A stretch of DNA of 64,000 nucleotides. It comes from Diphasiastrum complanatum (lineage: Eukaryota > Streptophyta > Lycopodiopsida > Lycopodiales > Lycopodiaceae). This document shows positions 47,114 to 58,176 of this stretch, piece after piece; positions within the stretch are counted from its first letter, which is position 1, and each line of letters starts with the position of its first letter. The position numbers were made by a program, and so were the translations under genes. The notes beneath the pieces are model-generated. The model did not search any database, was not told the DNA's origin, and saw only the letters and a program-made list of their open reading frames with translations. Location of the stretch: positions 40,766,603 to 40,830,602 of the forward strand of contig CM055109.1 of NCBI GenBank assembly GCA_029204225.1. Reading direction: 5' to 3'.

Positions 47114-48585
47114 ATGTCATTTAACTCCAGATCCAGTTCTGACGAGCCCGATGCTAATAAGCTCGACATCTAGCTATGCAAAAATCATTCTTCAAGAAAA
47201 TTGAGTTCCAAATCCCTGTCCTGACGAGGTATCAAAGTCCGTACCTGATACATATGGCGTACGCCAATTATAATGCTATGGCAAGGTCGTGCCAACTCAT
47301 AGTTCCCCCTGTCGAACTATGTTTATAATGTATCTTTTGCGGCGGCCGACTTGCAACCCTTTGGGTTCCCTCGAGGACCAATGTTGTCACAAGGACGCTC
47401 CAGAAGATTGGCCAGACAACCTACTTCAAATACATAGTCAGTGGACAAATGGAAGGATAAGGACGGGTATCACGTTGAGGCCATCAATGATCAGCAGCTG
47501 CAAGCGGCATGTGCATATTTGACCAGATACAAACAAAGACCATGAACAAATGTGCTGCAGGTACCCATGTCCCTCTTCCACATGATGGCAGATTCACGAC
47601 TGCATGCCAAGAACCTTTATGATTGGGCACAATTTTCTTCGAGCTGCCTTAATGAGTGTGTTAAGAACAAGCAGCCAATAACCGTCCTGGGATATCTCAT
47701 GACTGATATCACACTCCAACAAGTGCAAAATGGGCCCAAGCTTCAACAACACCTGCAAGTTGCGGACAAAGCATGGGACATCCCAATATGAGCCAAACAG
47801 ACCAAGCGTCCACGATCATGGGCTACTTCACCATCGGGGCTTCCACCCAAAAGGGTGAACACCAGTATTCTTCCTTGGTACACAAGCAACAAAGCCCACA
47901 ACCAAACCCACAAGCAGCAGCATCCTGGGAAGCTCAGCAGGCCGATACCTCCAAGGCCTAGTTGCCAGACACAAGGCAACAACGAATACGTAGGAAGCTT
48001 CAAGATAGGAGGAAATCACCTGATGGATCATCATCAGATGATTCATCTTCAGATGATGGAAGCCCGAATGCAACCTCTCCAACACACTCCTCACCCTCAC
48101 ACACCATCGATGGGGGTGATGGAGCAACTACATCATCGACAGTAGCAAACACGGACACAATCCACATTGTGCCACCAAAAGAAGCCACCACCCCACCCAT
48201 GTTGATAACCATGCCAACGCTGCCAACATCACAAACGACACTTTTTTTTTTTTTGGGGGGGGGAGGAGTGGGGAGTTCCATTCCCCAAGACACGGAAGCG
48301 GCCTAGCAGCCACAAGATCAACAGCCACAGGCCCAACAAGTCCACACCTTGTACACTTTGCAATATTTTGATGTTGCGGACCTGATGGAGATAAGTGATG
48401 ACGAACCAAAGAAAGAAGATCAGCCAGGAGAAAGTTTAACCCTCCCAATAACCACCACCACCACCACAACAACCACCACCATTGCTACTAGCATTATTTC
48501 TCCTCTCCCTCCACCTCCATCTTCATTTCCTACACAACGTCTACTTTTTGGATTAGCTTCACCATCTCACACCCCTGATCCCTGA
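47114..48585 (+). pseudogene. Gypsy element 2 extra ORF downstream of integrase
   Basis: A broken ORF starts MSFNSRSSSDEPDANK and continues through changing frames. It includes TRYQSPYLIHMAYANYNAMA, LYDWAQFSSSCLNECVKNKQ and QVQNGPKLQQHLQVADKAW, followed by a Gln/Pro/Ser/Asp-rich tail (DGSSSDDSSSDDGSP) and a Thr10 run. The position, Ser-rich start, YDW motif and low-complexity tail parallel the ORF at 39532-40661. No known domain was recognised. A T13G9 tract at 48242-48263 disrupts the end. Confidence 0.5.
48242..48263. repeat. T13-G9 homopolymer junction
   Basis: A poly-T run passes directly into poly-G within the 3' ORF. Confidence 0.9.
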
Positions 48586-48589
48586 GAAG

Positions 48590-50556
48590 CTCTCTGAAGC
48601 AGCTAAGTGCTCAATGATCGGCCTATCCGAAGCAAGCTACCACATGCATTCTGTTTCTTGCTTACTCTCTTGCTTGTGGAATGTAGATGTGGATTAACTT
48701 TCTTGTTTCTTTATTTTATTATTTCAGCATGCAGGTAAACTATAGAGGCTGAGATTGTAGATATGATTTGCATACTCTCTAACAATCTTGTCCTTGATTG
48801 TTCTTGGGTATTCCAAGCATCAAGAAATGGGTGTTTCTTGATCCTTGGGCTGCTAGAATGCTGTTAGGAATCTAGTTTTCTTGTTCCTTGTTTCTTGCTG
48901 AGTAGCTTAATCTTGTCATTGCATTGTTCTCTGATTTTCTAAATAGATTGTAGATTTGCTCTCTAATTCAGGACGTTGATCTATGCTGAGCTAGGACTAG
49001 TTGCATGGCTTGTAAATGCATGTAGCTGAGTAACGTAACCATTTCTCCCCACTGACAATCTGGAAATACACGTTGTAATATGAGAAACACTTCTGCCTAA
49101 AAACCGTTCTAACAAGAAGATTGAACCATAAAGAACTGTAACCAACGGAAGTAATAGAGAATAAGAACAAAAAAGAATCGTGTTTACAGATTCAGCTAGA
49201 ATCTGTGAACAAAATCCAAAAAAAAATTCATCCATCAAGCACCGTTACAGTTCATCACAGATGGACAAACTTTATTGGGCCACTTGGACGTTGTAAGCAT
49301 GCGAAGTCAAAAAAAGCATCTTGACAAAGGGCCCATTTTGAGTTCTAGTATCTCCTAATGATGGATGACATCACATTACGACTAACTACCAATTGCGATC
49401 TACGACCTGATTAGTTGTCCTACCAGATGAGCTTCAACTTCTTAAATATAAATAGTTAATCATTAAAGATTTCTATAGTCTCTACAAAAGTTTTAGAGCT
49501 CTATTAGAGTATTGCTATTAGCGCTTACTGCTTACTAGTGAAAGTGCATCAAATAGAGTTTTTCAGTTACTCAAAGATAGTTTAGAGTACGCAATTTTTA
49601 TCCACTATTGCTTTGTGCTCTCATCGTCTGATTTGTACATGCTACTTACTAAATCAATCTGTCTTCTTATTGCATTCAATATCATGTCAGAATGTATGCT
49701 TCTCTGTAGTCATTTGTTTTGTTTCATCTGATCTATTGAATACTTCAACGCTGTAATATTCTATACATCACTTCGCACCCTAAAATTGTTTGGTTACAAA
49801 ATTACTTTAGTTCTAATGATTTCCAAGTTAGTTTCTAAAATATTGAGCATGACTTTTGTCATCATAGCTATTAATAGGCATAGTTATACACTAGGAAAGA
49901 AGGCTCATTCTGCTGCGCTCGATAGTTCGTTCATAGACTTTGACTTATCATATCGTCATTTTTTTTCCAGCAGTTTTATGAGAATCATTAAGCTTATAAA
50001 ATTAAAGTGCACCTCATAATACATTCTAAAATTAATCATAACAATTGTAAAAAGCTTACAAGCTGTAAATTTTGTCTATTGTCATTGATAAGAAAGTGTA
50101 CAATATGGTTCACCGTTCTAGATTCACTTTACATACATGTGAAAGAATGAATCCTTGATATAATTTTAAAGTTTCAAAATCTCCATCCATGAATGGTTTG
50201 GCAATCCCATGAGTTGCCTTATAAAAGCAAACAAAATTATGCTAGTGTCTAAATAACTTACTCCAGAAGCTAGTTCAAAACTTGTTCTTAGCTTGCTTAG
50301 CACAACAAGCATAACAAAACAACATCTCAACTAATAACCATACCAAAACATGGAGTCATATGCATATAGTCGACCATCATAAGTTATAACCAAACAAGTA
50401 TTGCTTTCATGTTACTTCGCATATACAATCAGCATTATTTAATCCTTCATTATCAACCCTCTCCTCTTCCCATTGAGCTGAAATATTCACTTTACAATCT
50501 GCACACCAAACCACAATTTAGAAATTTTCTTTGAATTATTTACATCATAAAAAATT
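48590..50556. other. No supported gene
   Basis: Apart from the SINE-like scrap at 49372, I see only AT-rich sequence. It may include the missing LTR of gypsy element 2, but no partner copy allows that to be drawn. Confidence 0.4.
49372..49440 (-). repeat. Degraded tRNA-like (SINE head?) sequence
   Basis: The minus strand reads GCTCATCTGGTAGGACAAC, then CAGGTCGTAGATCGCAA, which resemble the A and B boxes of a tRNA-derived SINE head. The match is imperfect and no tail was seen. Confidence 0.25.
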
Positions 50557-50755
50557 TCCACCACTTGAGCCCTTTTTCCATTGATTTGTTCCATCCTTGA
50601 AGCATATGGTTGATCCAAAAGCTCCTCCTCCTTGAAAATAGCTGCAACTCCATAAGGAAATCATGAGTCCTCCTTGAATCAAAAGGATCACAAAGATCCA
50701 TAATCATGTCTTCTTCACATAAGAAACATCATTCTTGATTTGAACATAAGATCAG
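50557..50755 (-). repeat. Inverted copy of the family B internal segment
   Basis: The minus strand closely matches 31812-32023, including GGATCTTTGTGATCC and CAAGGAGGAGGAGCTTTTGG. No gag knuckle precedes it. Confidence 0.8.
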
Positions 50756-50799
50756 TCATAATCAATGAATGAAATGTGTAAAGTATGAGTGACCGTAGC

Positions 50800-51003
50800 T
50801 TGTTTTTACTTAGATTATTTTTTGAATACTTCTCACACGTGTGAGTGAGAGTTGGAAGTGATTGAATGCATGTAGTAGTGTGTTTTTTCCATAGGATCTA
50901 AGATTGTTCTTGAATCTCAATCTAGTCTTGATCTTGGTGCATCTACACACCTTAGGAGATCACAAGTACATGTAGTGGACAATCCACACATGAAATTTAA
51001 CAA
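50800..51003 (+). repeat. Copia LTR tail, family B/C-like
   Basis: Contains CTCACACGTGTGAG, a TTGATCTTGGTGCAT stretch, TTAGGAGATCACAAGTACA and an ending ATCCACACATGAAATTTAACA. This order matches the last ~200 bases of LTRs at 16869 and 29770. Confidence 0.55.
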
Positions 51004-52780
51004 TTATATCATGAATCGATTTCCCTTTGGGGATTAAGGTGCAGTTGTTTGTATTTGAGATGTCCTATCATTGATAGTGATTAATTTCCAACCAAACTGA
51101 AGCACATAATTAGTAATGTTTACTATGCACATTCAACAGATAGACCATGTTTATTTACCTAACAAATGTTTTAGACTGTGAGGTTTCTAGAGATCTTTCA
51201 AATTGAATAAATCAATGATTAAGATATTGGGTAAAATATCATGCATTTACTTGGAGTCATTCTGAACTCCTTAATATTGGTCGATGGCCAATGAAGATAC
51301 CAATCTATTAATTTTATGCGTCAACAGAAATTGATTCATTTGCTTGCATTATTTAGCCCTATGTTGATTGGTTGTCAAAGAAAATGTTGCAGTTGTTTTT
51401 AGCAACTACCATTGCTTTCTTTCCGGTGAAATTGTCTTTATTTTTGGTGCTTTTTACATTTTTATTTCTCTGGTCCATTTTCATTATGACTTTTGAAGAA
51501 GAAGCTAGAGAAAGGTAGTATAGAAAGCAACCAAACACCTTGTCAATACTCCACTCTCCTCGCTTGTGAGAAGGCTTCATGCTTGATCTCCACGAATCTC
51601 TCTATCCATGCTATAGGGGCTCTACCTATTCTCCTCTAGGCTAGAAGGTGGCATGCCCTAGGGTGATGTAGATATGCCAAAGACCTTCAGCCCTTAGAAC
51701 CATCATAAAGCAATTTCTATGCATGGGCAGTAGAAATATGCTTAGTATTTTTGGGGTTTTTTTTTTTAACTTTGGCTTTTTGGTTACTTCATTGGCATGC
51801 ATGCTATGCTTTTACCTGAAATGAGTATGCTTGTCTACTAAACTTAGCTGCATGTTGGGCCTTAGTTGCTTTGCCCCTTATTTAACATGCATATTGACTA
51901 TTTTTGGATTATTTCGGTACAAGGTATAGTAGAGTGTTGATTTAATCTATTTGCAGGAACAATTACTCTTTTAATAGTTTATTGAGCTTAGAGATTCATA
52001 TTGCTAAAGTACTTGTATGAACACAGGTATCTATGTATAATCATAGGGTATTTCTGGGTTCATTTGTACATGTGCAGGAGGAAGGTATACAATCTTTATA
52101 TGAGCCAGACACCAGCAAACTGAGTTGGACTGGTCCTTGTAAAAATTTACTACCTAGCGTTATAAAAATATAGAAAACTGAAATCGAATAGGTGAAGCAC
52201 TACAACAGCACTTAAGCTCAAAGTTTGGTCTAAAATGAGTTAATATGCCAAAAAGAAGCAATTACAAATAGGTGAAGATCGTACGTTTTATCAAACAACA
52301 TATTTTGTGGCATACGACAAACTTTGGCATACTTCAAAAACTTGTTTTGGCAACAAATTAGAAAAAATTATTTTTAATGTGGATATAGTACCGAAGGGTG
52401 ATGACTGGAATGATGGTATGAAACCATACCAAATCTACCCCAGTATGGTGTAAGCGCTACAAGTAGATAACATACATGAATAGATGTCCATAAACTTACT
52501 GGGAAAGTGGCATAAACTGAATGACTAGACCTATTTTACAATGCCTTTGGTAAAAAATGTAGAAAATGCAAAAAATTATTCTATGTTGTTGTTTGCAAAG
52601 AAATTAACGTCTTCACGACATCACTTTCCTCTGGTTCAAGTAACACTCACACCTGCGATGCATCATGACAATGCGTTATCAATCTAGATTTGTGAAATTA
52701 AAAACAATGGCAAATGAACATTAAAAAAATCAAGTTGTAGCACCAATAATTCACCTCAAAAATCAAACTACAGGACTTAC
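51004..52780. other. No supported gene
   Basis: The stretch may contain downstream exons or introns of the methylase-like gene on the minus strand (a possible small exon near 52600-52650), but no domain supports this. No repeat was recognised. Confidence 0.4.
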
Positions 52781-53428
52781 CGTTGGCTCACCCCAATAAT
52801 TCACTAGCCATTTGTAAAGATCAGTCTGGTTTTCCAATCCGATGACAGACCTCCCAAGGCTAGTGGCCTCATGCAACAAAGTGCCCGTTCCAACAGTGAG
52901 ATCAACTATGACATCACCAGGATCGCTAAATAGTTGTACAATATAATTCATGAGATTTTTTTCCTCTCTGCGCTCCACCAATGCAAAGATTACAACAATA
53001 GTTAATGAAAACTCAATCCATGGTGTCTCTTGTACTCTCGAGTGTGCAAAGAAAATCCTACGGCTGGTAATCTCATGTCATAGCTAGCCTCCATATTTCG
53101 GAGTATAACAATACCAACATCAATTATCTGATCCCACAAGACCTCTTTCACAAAATATACTCGAAAGGTCTTGTTATCTGCAATCACCAAAACATTTGTG
53201 AAAGTGTATAATGAAGACAATGAGTGCAATTGCATATAGAAAACTACAATCTGTTACAACTTACCAGTTGGTATGTGGAGTTGTTTTCTAAAAGCATCAT
53301 CTTCCTCAGTTAGTGCATGTGTAATGTTTGCCTCGCAATCTTGGGAGAACTTCGTGCAAGCTATATTGTATAATCTCTCCTCTGTAACAGATTTCGGCTT
53401 GCAATCCCAATCGACATGTAACACAGCA
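52781..53428 (-). pseudogene. DNA methylase (N4/N6-type)-like gene fragment, three exons
   Basis: Exons at 53265-53428, 53036-53177 and 52781-52967 join in one frame. Introns have acceptors TTTGTTTAG, GATTGCAG and GCGCAG, and donors GTAAGTT, GTACAAG and GTAAGTC. The spliced ~164 residues end with EKNLMNYIVQLFSDPGDVIV, DLTVGTGTLLHEATSLGRSV and IGLENQTDLYKW. This matches the motif X-motif I part of bacterial-type DNA adenine-N6/cytosine-N4 methylases (the EKP...LI..FS.PGD.V.D...GTGTT...A..LGR..IGIE pattern). These enzymes methylate DNA bases using S-adenosylmethionine bound at motif I. The catalytic D/N/S-PPY/W motif is not in the exons seen; it should lie upstream in this order. The right flank is a copia-like LTR, so upstream exons are lost or displaced. 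Whether the gene is expressed is unknown; phase-perfect splice sites argue it was recently genuine. Confidence 0.6.
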
Positions 53429-53512
53429 CTAAACAAAAATAGCATTGTTATTTTTTATAATACTTGTCAATAAACTTGACAAACATTTTGATACTTCAAG
53501 CACTTCAATCTC

Positions 53513-54024
53513 TGTTGTAAATCCGTATTACAGCTTGCTCTTCACACGTAAAAATCTAAGTAAAAACAAGCTGCTCTCCTTGGGTAGAGAGAGAAAATGC
53601 ATCATGAGCTCTCGGGTAGAGAGAGAAAGCTAGAAATCCAATAACTCACAAAATCCATGAAATCACCAAATCAATTAGATTCAAAATGAGGAGTACAATG
53701 ATACTAGTAGGTCCACGAGCTACCACTATGCTTAACTATGATTGGACCATATTTTGTCACCTCTTGATCCTATTGGATCATTGATCCATGCACATCTTAA
53801 TTCTATTGGACTATATTCAAGCACACCTCAATTTCCTATTTGACCTCACAAGGTTCCACCTCTAAATCCTATTGGACCTCCTGGAATTCATCAAACAAAA
53901 ACTTTACACTTGTCTACACTCTAATTGGCACATGTTTAGCCTCTTACTCTATTTTGGCTCAATAGTGGCATTACAAGTGGAAATGCATAATTTGCCATCT
54001 ATGCCAAATTTATTCCTATCAACA
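53513..54024 (-). repeat. Copia-like LTR, minus orientation
   Basis: The minus strand begins TGTTGATAGGAATAAA and ends in TTTACAACA (TGTTG/CAACA ends, 512 bp). It shares with the family B and C LTRs the ATGGTCCAATCATAG type phrases, the CTCTCTCTACCC runs and TTGTTTTTACTTAGATT (also at 50795). Flanking bases do not form a target duplication. Confidence 0.5.
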
Positions 54025-54103
54025 TCCTACACCTAGATGCTTGATGTAAAAAACATAAGACCCCTATATCTAACATAGATAATCTTTTTCAATTCTTCAC
54101 ATT

Positions 54104-55703
54104 TCTCAGGCTCCAAAGGTACACTAAGTGACAAATCTTTCAAATGGGATAAATCCTCATCCGATCCAACTGTATCACCATCATGTAAACTTAGTTTCAT
54201 TTAACTTACATGAAATATTGGGTGTGTAGTCGATTTTCCTTGAAGATCAAGTTCATAAGCCAAAAAACCAATTCTACGTACAATTTTGAAAGGTCCACAA
54301 TAACGGGTAGACAACTTATAATGCTTTCTTGTACATAATGTCTTAGAATCTTTTGGAATTCTAAGATATACCCAGTCATCAACTTTAAAATCTCTTGGAG
54401 ATATCTTAAGATCGATATAGTGTTTAGCTCTATCCAGAACACTTCGGATACTATCCTTAGCCACTTGCAACATCTTTTGCATATCACGCAAAAAATTAGC
54501 AACCTTGGATCTTAACAAACTTCGTCTCAAATTTATTGGAGATCTAGGTTGAAAACCGTACATAAGCATAAAAGGACTGTAACCTGTAGCATAATGTTTT
54601 CTACTATTATATGCAAACTCAATCAGTGGGAGATAATCTTCCCAATGAGATTTCCTGTGAAAAACATACGTCCCCAAAATATCTTTCATAGCTTGATTAG
54701 TCCTTTCTGTCTGGCCATCTAATTCAAGATGATCAGAAGAACTTAAACTTAAAGAAGTTTCCAGTTTATGGAATACTGCTGACCAAAAGTGACCTGTGAA
54801 CTTAGGATCTCTATCACTAACAATGTCACTGGGCCAACCATACATCCGAAATAATCTTTCAACAAAGATCTAGACTAATTCAGAAGCCTTTATGTTTGAC
54901 TTGACTAGTATGAATGCAACTAACTTAGTTAACCGATCCACTACAACCCAAATAGAATGATTTTGTCGTTGGGTCTTTGGAAGTCCAACTACAAAATCCA
55001 TAGATATGCTTTCTCATTTTTTATCAGGGATATCTAACGGATGCAACAAATCACCAGCCTTATGGCGTTCAGCCTTTGCTAGTTGACAGAGTTTGCATTT
55101 AACAACATATGACTCGACATATGGCTTGAGATTTGGCCAATAAAATTCTCTTTTAACCAAGTCCAGACTCCTGTGTATACCAGGATGTCCTGCACAGGGT
55201 ATGTAATGACATTCAAACAAAATCTTACGTTTGAGCTCATCATCTTTAGGTACACAATCATTCCGAAATAGTAATCCATCTCGAATGGTGAACTGTTCCA
55301 CAATCTTCCTATCTTTCTTAGTTAGTTGAGCCCCCTGTGTTTCTGACTCAACACTGTCCACATTTCTTCCAGTCTGAACAATGTTCCAAATGTGACCGAA
55401 ATGGGAGTCTGATTCATATTTTCTTCTTAGCAAAAGATATAGATCCGTAGAAATCTGGGTGAATGACAACTCATTCAGTTCACCGATCTGACTAAGAGCA
55501 TCTGCAACTTGATTAGAATTGTCTCTTATGTAACAGATTTCATGATCGAATTCTTGCATCAATTCAGACCATCGAGCTTTTCTCTTCCGAAGATCATGTT
55601 GATTACAAAAATACTTAAGAGGCCGGTGATCTGTATACACCACAAACTTACTACCATACAAGTAGTGTCTCCAGGTTTTAAGTGCATGGACTACAACAAA
55701 CAA
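54104..55703 (-). pseudogene. Chromovirus RNase H end and integrase
   Basis: From right to left: RNase H end (FVVYTDHRPLKYF, NQVADALSQ), integrase zinc domain (GHPGIHRSLDL, CKLCQLAKAERHKAG) and core. The first catalytic Asp lies in SMDFVVGLP, the second in IVSDRDPKF and the Glu in DGQTERTNQ. C-terminal parts DFKVDDWVYLRIPKD and RIGFLAYELDLQGKSTTHP follow. A stop near 54870 and one after HVS at 54201 interrupt it. The sequence is lost after PLEPEK at about 54104, so the chromodomain kept by the copy at 13575-14281 is missing. Confidence 0.85.
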
Positions 55704-56696
55704 TCTTTTTTTCTCGTAGTATTATGCAACTGAGGACCAGTGAATTTTTTGCTTTCAAATGCTAGTGGCTTATCCATTTGAAATAGAACCGTTCCAACTA
55801 CAACATCACTTGCGTCCGTTCTCACAACGTAAGGTAAATCTAGATTTGCAATCTGTAACACGGGAGCTGAAACAATCATTGTTTGAAGTTTCTCAAAACA
55901 TTGATTCAATTCCTCGTTCCAAACAACTGGCGCGGACTAAATTGATTTCTCTTTTTCTTTTTATTAACAAACCCTTTTGTCAGATTATTAAGCGGTGCTG
56001 CTAACTTAGCATAATCCTCAATAAATCTCTTGAAGAAAAGTGTAAAACTTAAAAATGACTTTACTTGCCTCACAGTTCCCGGAATTGGCCACTCAATCAC
56101 AATCTTGATTTTATCCTCGTCAATCTTGATCCCATTTACTGTGATTCTATGACCGAGATAAAGCAACTCTTGCTTAAAGAACTCACATTTGGACTTTTTA
56201 GCATAGAGTAACTCCCGACGGAGTTTCATCAAGACGATTTTTAAGTGTTCTACGTGTTCCACCAAAGATTTACTGTAAACGAGAATGTTGTCTAAGAACA
56301 CAACCACAAACTTCTCCAAATATGGACAAAATAAATCGTTCATCATTTGTTGGAACGTTGTTGGAGCATTCGTTAATCCAAATGGCAACACTAAGAATTC
56401 ATAATGACCAAATCTAGAACGAAATTCTGTCTTTTGGACATCTTCCGACTTAATTCTTACCCTCTTCTGAGATCTATCTTGGTGAAATACCGTGCTCCAC
56501 CCAAGCGATCTACAAGGTCATCCATCTTGGGTAATGGAAATTTATTTTTTATAGTCACTTTATTAAGACCCTTGTAATGCACACACATCTGAAAACCTCC
56601 ATCTTTCTTCGCTTTAAGAAAAATATGAACGCCCCATGGTGATTTACTAGGTTGTACATGTCTCATCTTCAGATAGTTTTCTATTTGATTTGAAAT
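55691..56696 (-). pseudogene. Chromovirus reverse transcriptase and RNase H start
   Basis: The frames read RHVQPSKSPWGVHIFLKAKK, NKFPLPKMDDLVDRLGGARY, FTKIDLRRG, VLPFGLTNAPTTFQQMMND, VVFLDNILVYSKSLVEHVEH and ELLYLGHRI, then TDASDVVVGTVL of RNase H. All RT blocks are present in order. The second Asp of the catalytic pair (FLDD in the family) is Asn (FLDN), which would abolish polymerisation. Frameshifts lie near 56455 and 55920. Confidence 0.85.
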
Positions 56697-57188
56697 CTAT
56701 GTCTCCTCTTTCTGAGTGAACCTATAAGGTTGTCTAGAGACAGGTTGATTTCTTGGAATCAACTCATTCCTGTAGTCTACTGACCTAGACGGTGGTAAAC
56801 CATGAGGTAATTCAGATGGAAAAACGTCCCTAAATTTATTTATGATCCGTTCTTTCACTACTTGTTCATGATCTAAATTTACTGAGTTAAGAATTGTTGA
56901 GAATTCACAACCATTTAGATTCATTTTAAGAACATCCACAACCGGAATAACACATATTGAAAAAACTTCATACTCAGAATAATCCAATGTTTCCATTTCA
57001 TTAACTATAGAAATCTGATCTAACGGACGAACAAAATTACTGCCAAATAGTGTAACTACCTTATCACCCTCCTTGAAAGTGATAACATGCTTCAGCAAGA
57101 AGCAGAGTTTAACAATCATTTCAAGCACAGTACGCTCAACACCGTTTATAATATTTGATCTACAGTTGTACTTAAGAAGTAAATGCAT
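56697..57188 (-). pseudogene. Chromovirus protease C-terminus and linker to RT
   Basis: Residues such as VKERIINKFRDVFPSELPHG, LPPSRSVDYRNELIPRNQPV and SRQPYRFTQKE form the family's typical protease-RT linker. No D-S/T-G catalytic motif and no gag are found upstream; the element is truncated near 57230. Confidence 0.75.
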
Positions 57189-57360
57189 AGTTATGGCCTT
57201 GGCTTTTTAGGTTTGTCTATGTCAACTCCATTCTAGAAAATAAAGGAATACATTGGAAGGAAAAGTAATGACACACTTTGGATTGTTTCTCTGTCATGGC
57301 TCCCAAAAGCTCTGGACGAGGATGAGAATTCCTTGACCAGTTGGAGATGCGATTGGCTCA

Positions 57361-57396
<36 letters not shown>
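57361..57396. repeat. (AC)n microsatellite
   Basis: About 17 AC units that end exactly where the family E LTR begins. Confidence 0.95.
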
Positions 57397-57399
<3 letters not shown>

Positions 57400-58163
57400 T
57401 GAAAATAAAAATCATCTATCTTGACTTTAGGCTTGCTACAAGTTTTTTACTATGCAAGTATGTTGTTTCATATATGTAAATGTCAAATTTGGCCTAGATG
57501 AAACTTGAGCTATATGGATTTTTCATATCTAGTTGGTAGAATACAACTTGCATATGGATTGTAGACTTAGAAATAGCATAAATATACTTGTAGATACTCG
57601 TGGCATATCACATGCATTTATTGTAAGTGATCCATAGTGACATGCAAGGCATGCACAAAGTGAAATGGACACATGCATGATGATTTGTACAATTCTAGTT
57701 AGAAATAGGACACTTGGTAAAAGTAGGTAGAGATACATGCATGAGATGTGACAAATGTTACATAGACTCTAGTTGTCACTTTAGATGTGATTGAAAGGTG
57801 GATGGATGTGGTTCTACGTTGAGCTACCTCAAACTCCATAAATATGTGTAGCTATTCTCATAATCTTTGATGAAGAAGCAAAGCTTTGTAGCTATTCCAT
57901 GCCATTTTGGATCTATACCATATTTGCTTGAATATATATCTCTCTCTCTCTCTTTCTCTCTCTAACTCGTGTTGAGGCTAATGCTCATACACTAAATTCT
58001 TGTACTTTTGCTCATTTGTAATTCAAAGCAATCATTATCTGATTCTTAGCATGCTAGATTGTGGTTAAGCCATAAATTTTGTACTAGACCTTGTTATTCA
58101 ATCTAGAATCAGGTTATTGTGCAAATCATAAAACTCCACACGTGTGAATTCTAGAAATTTGTC
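57397..58163 (+). repeat. 5' LTR of copia family E (767 bp)
   Basis: It starts TGTTGAAAATAAAAATC and ends AATTTGTCA, followed by a tRNA-Met-type primer site. It aligns over its length with 453-1216. It carries a (TC)n near 57940 and CACACGTGTG at about 58137. Confidence 0.85.
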
Positions 58164-58176
58164 ATGGTATCAGATC
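58164..58176 (+). promoter_or_regulatory. Primer binding site (initiator tRNA-Met)
   Basis: TGGTATCAGATCC directly after the LTR; one change from the usual TGGTATCAGAGCC. Confidence 0.85.

Noticed and set aside
48000-48472. Minus-strand ORFs over 48.0-48.5 kb
   Set aside because: They are antisense shadows of the Ser/Asp- and Gln/Pro-rich tail of the gypsy 3' ORF and cross homopolymer tracts.
49372-49440. Functional tRNA gene
   Set aside because: The A and B boxes are degraded and an acceptor stem cannot be formed; retained only as a low-confidence SINE-like scrap.
53513-54024. Solo LTR with target-site duplication
   Set aside because: The five bases on each side differ (ATCTC versus TCCTA), so it cannot be called an intact solo insertion.
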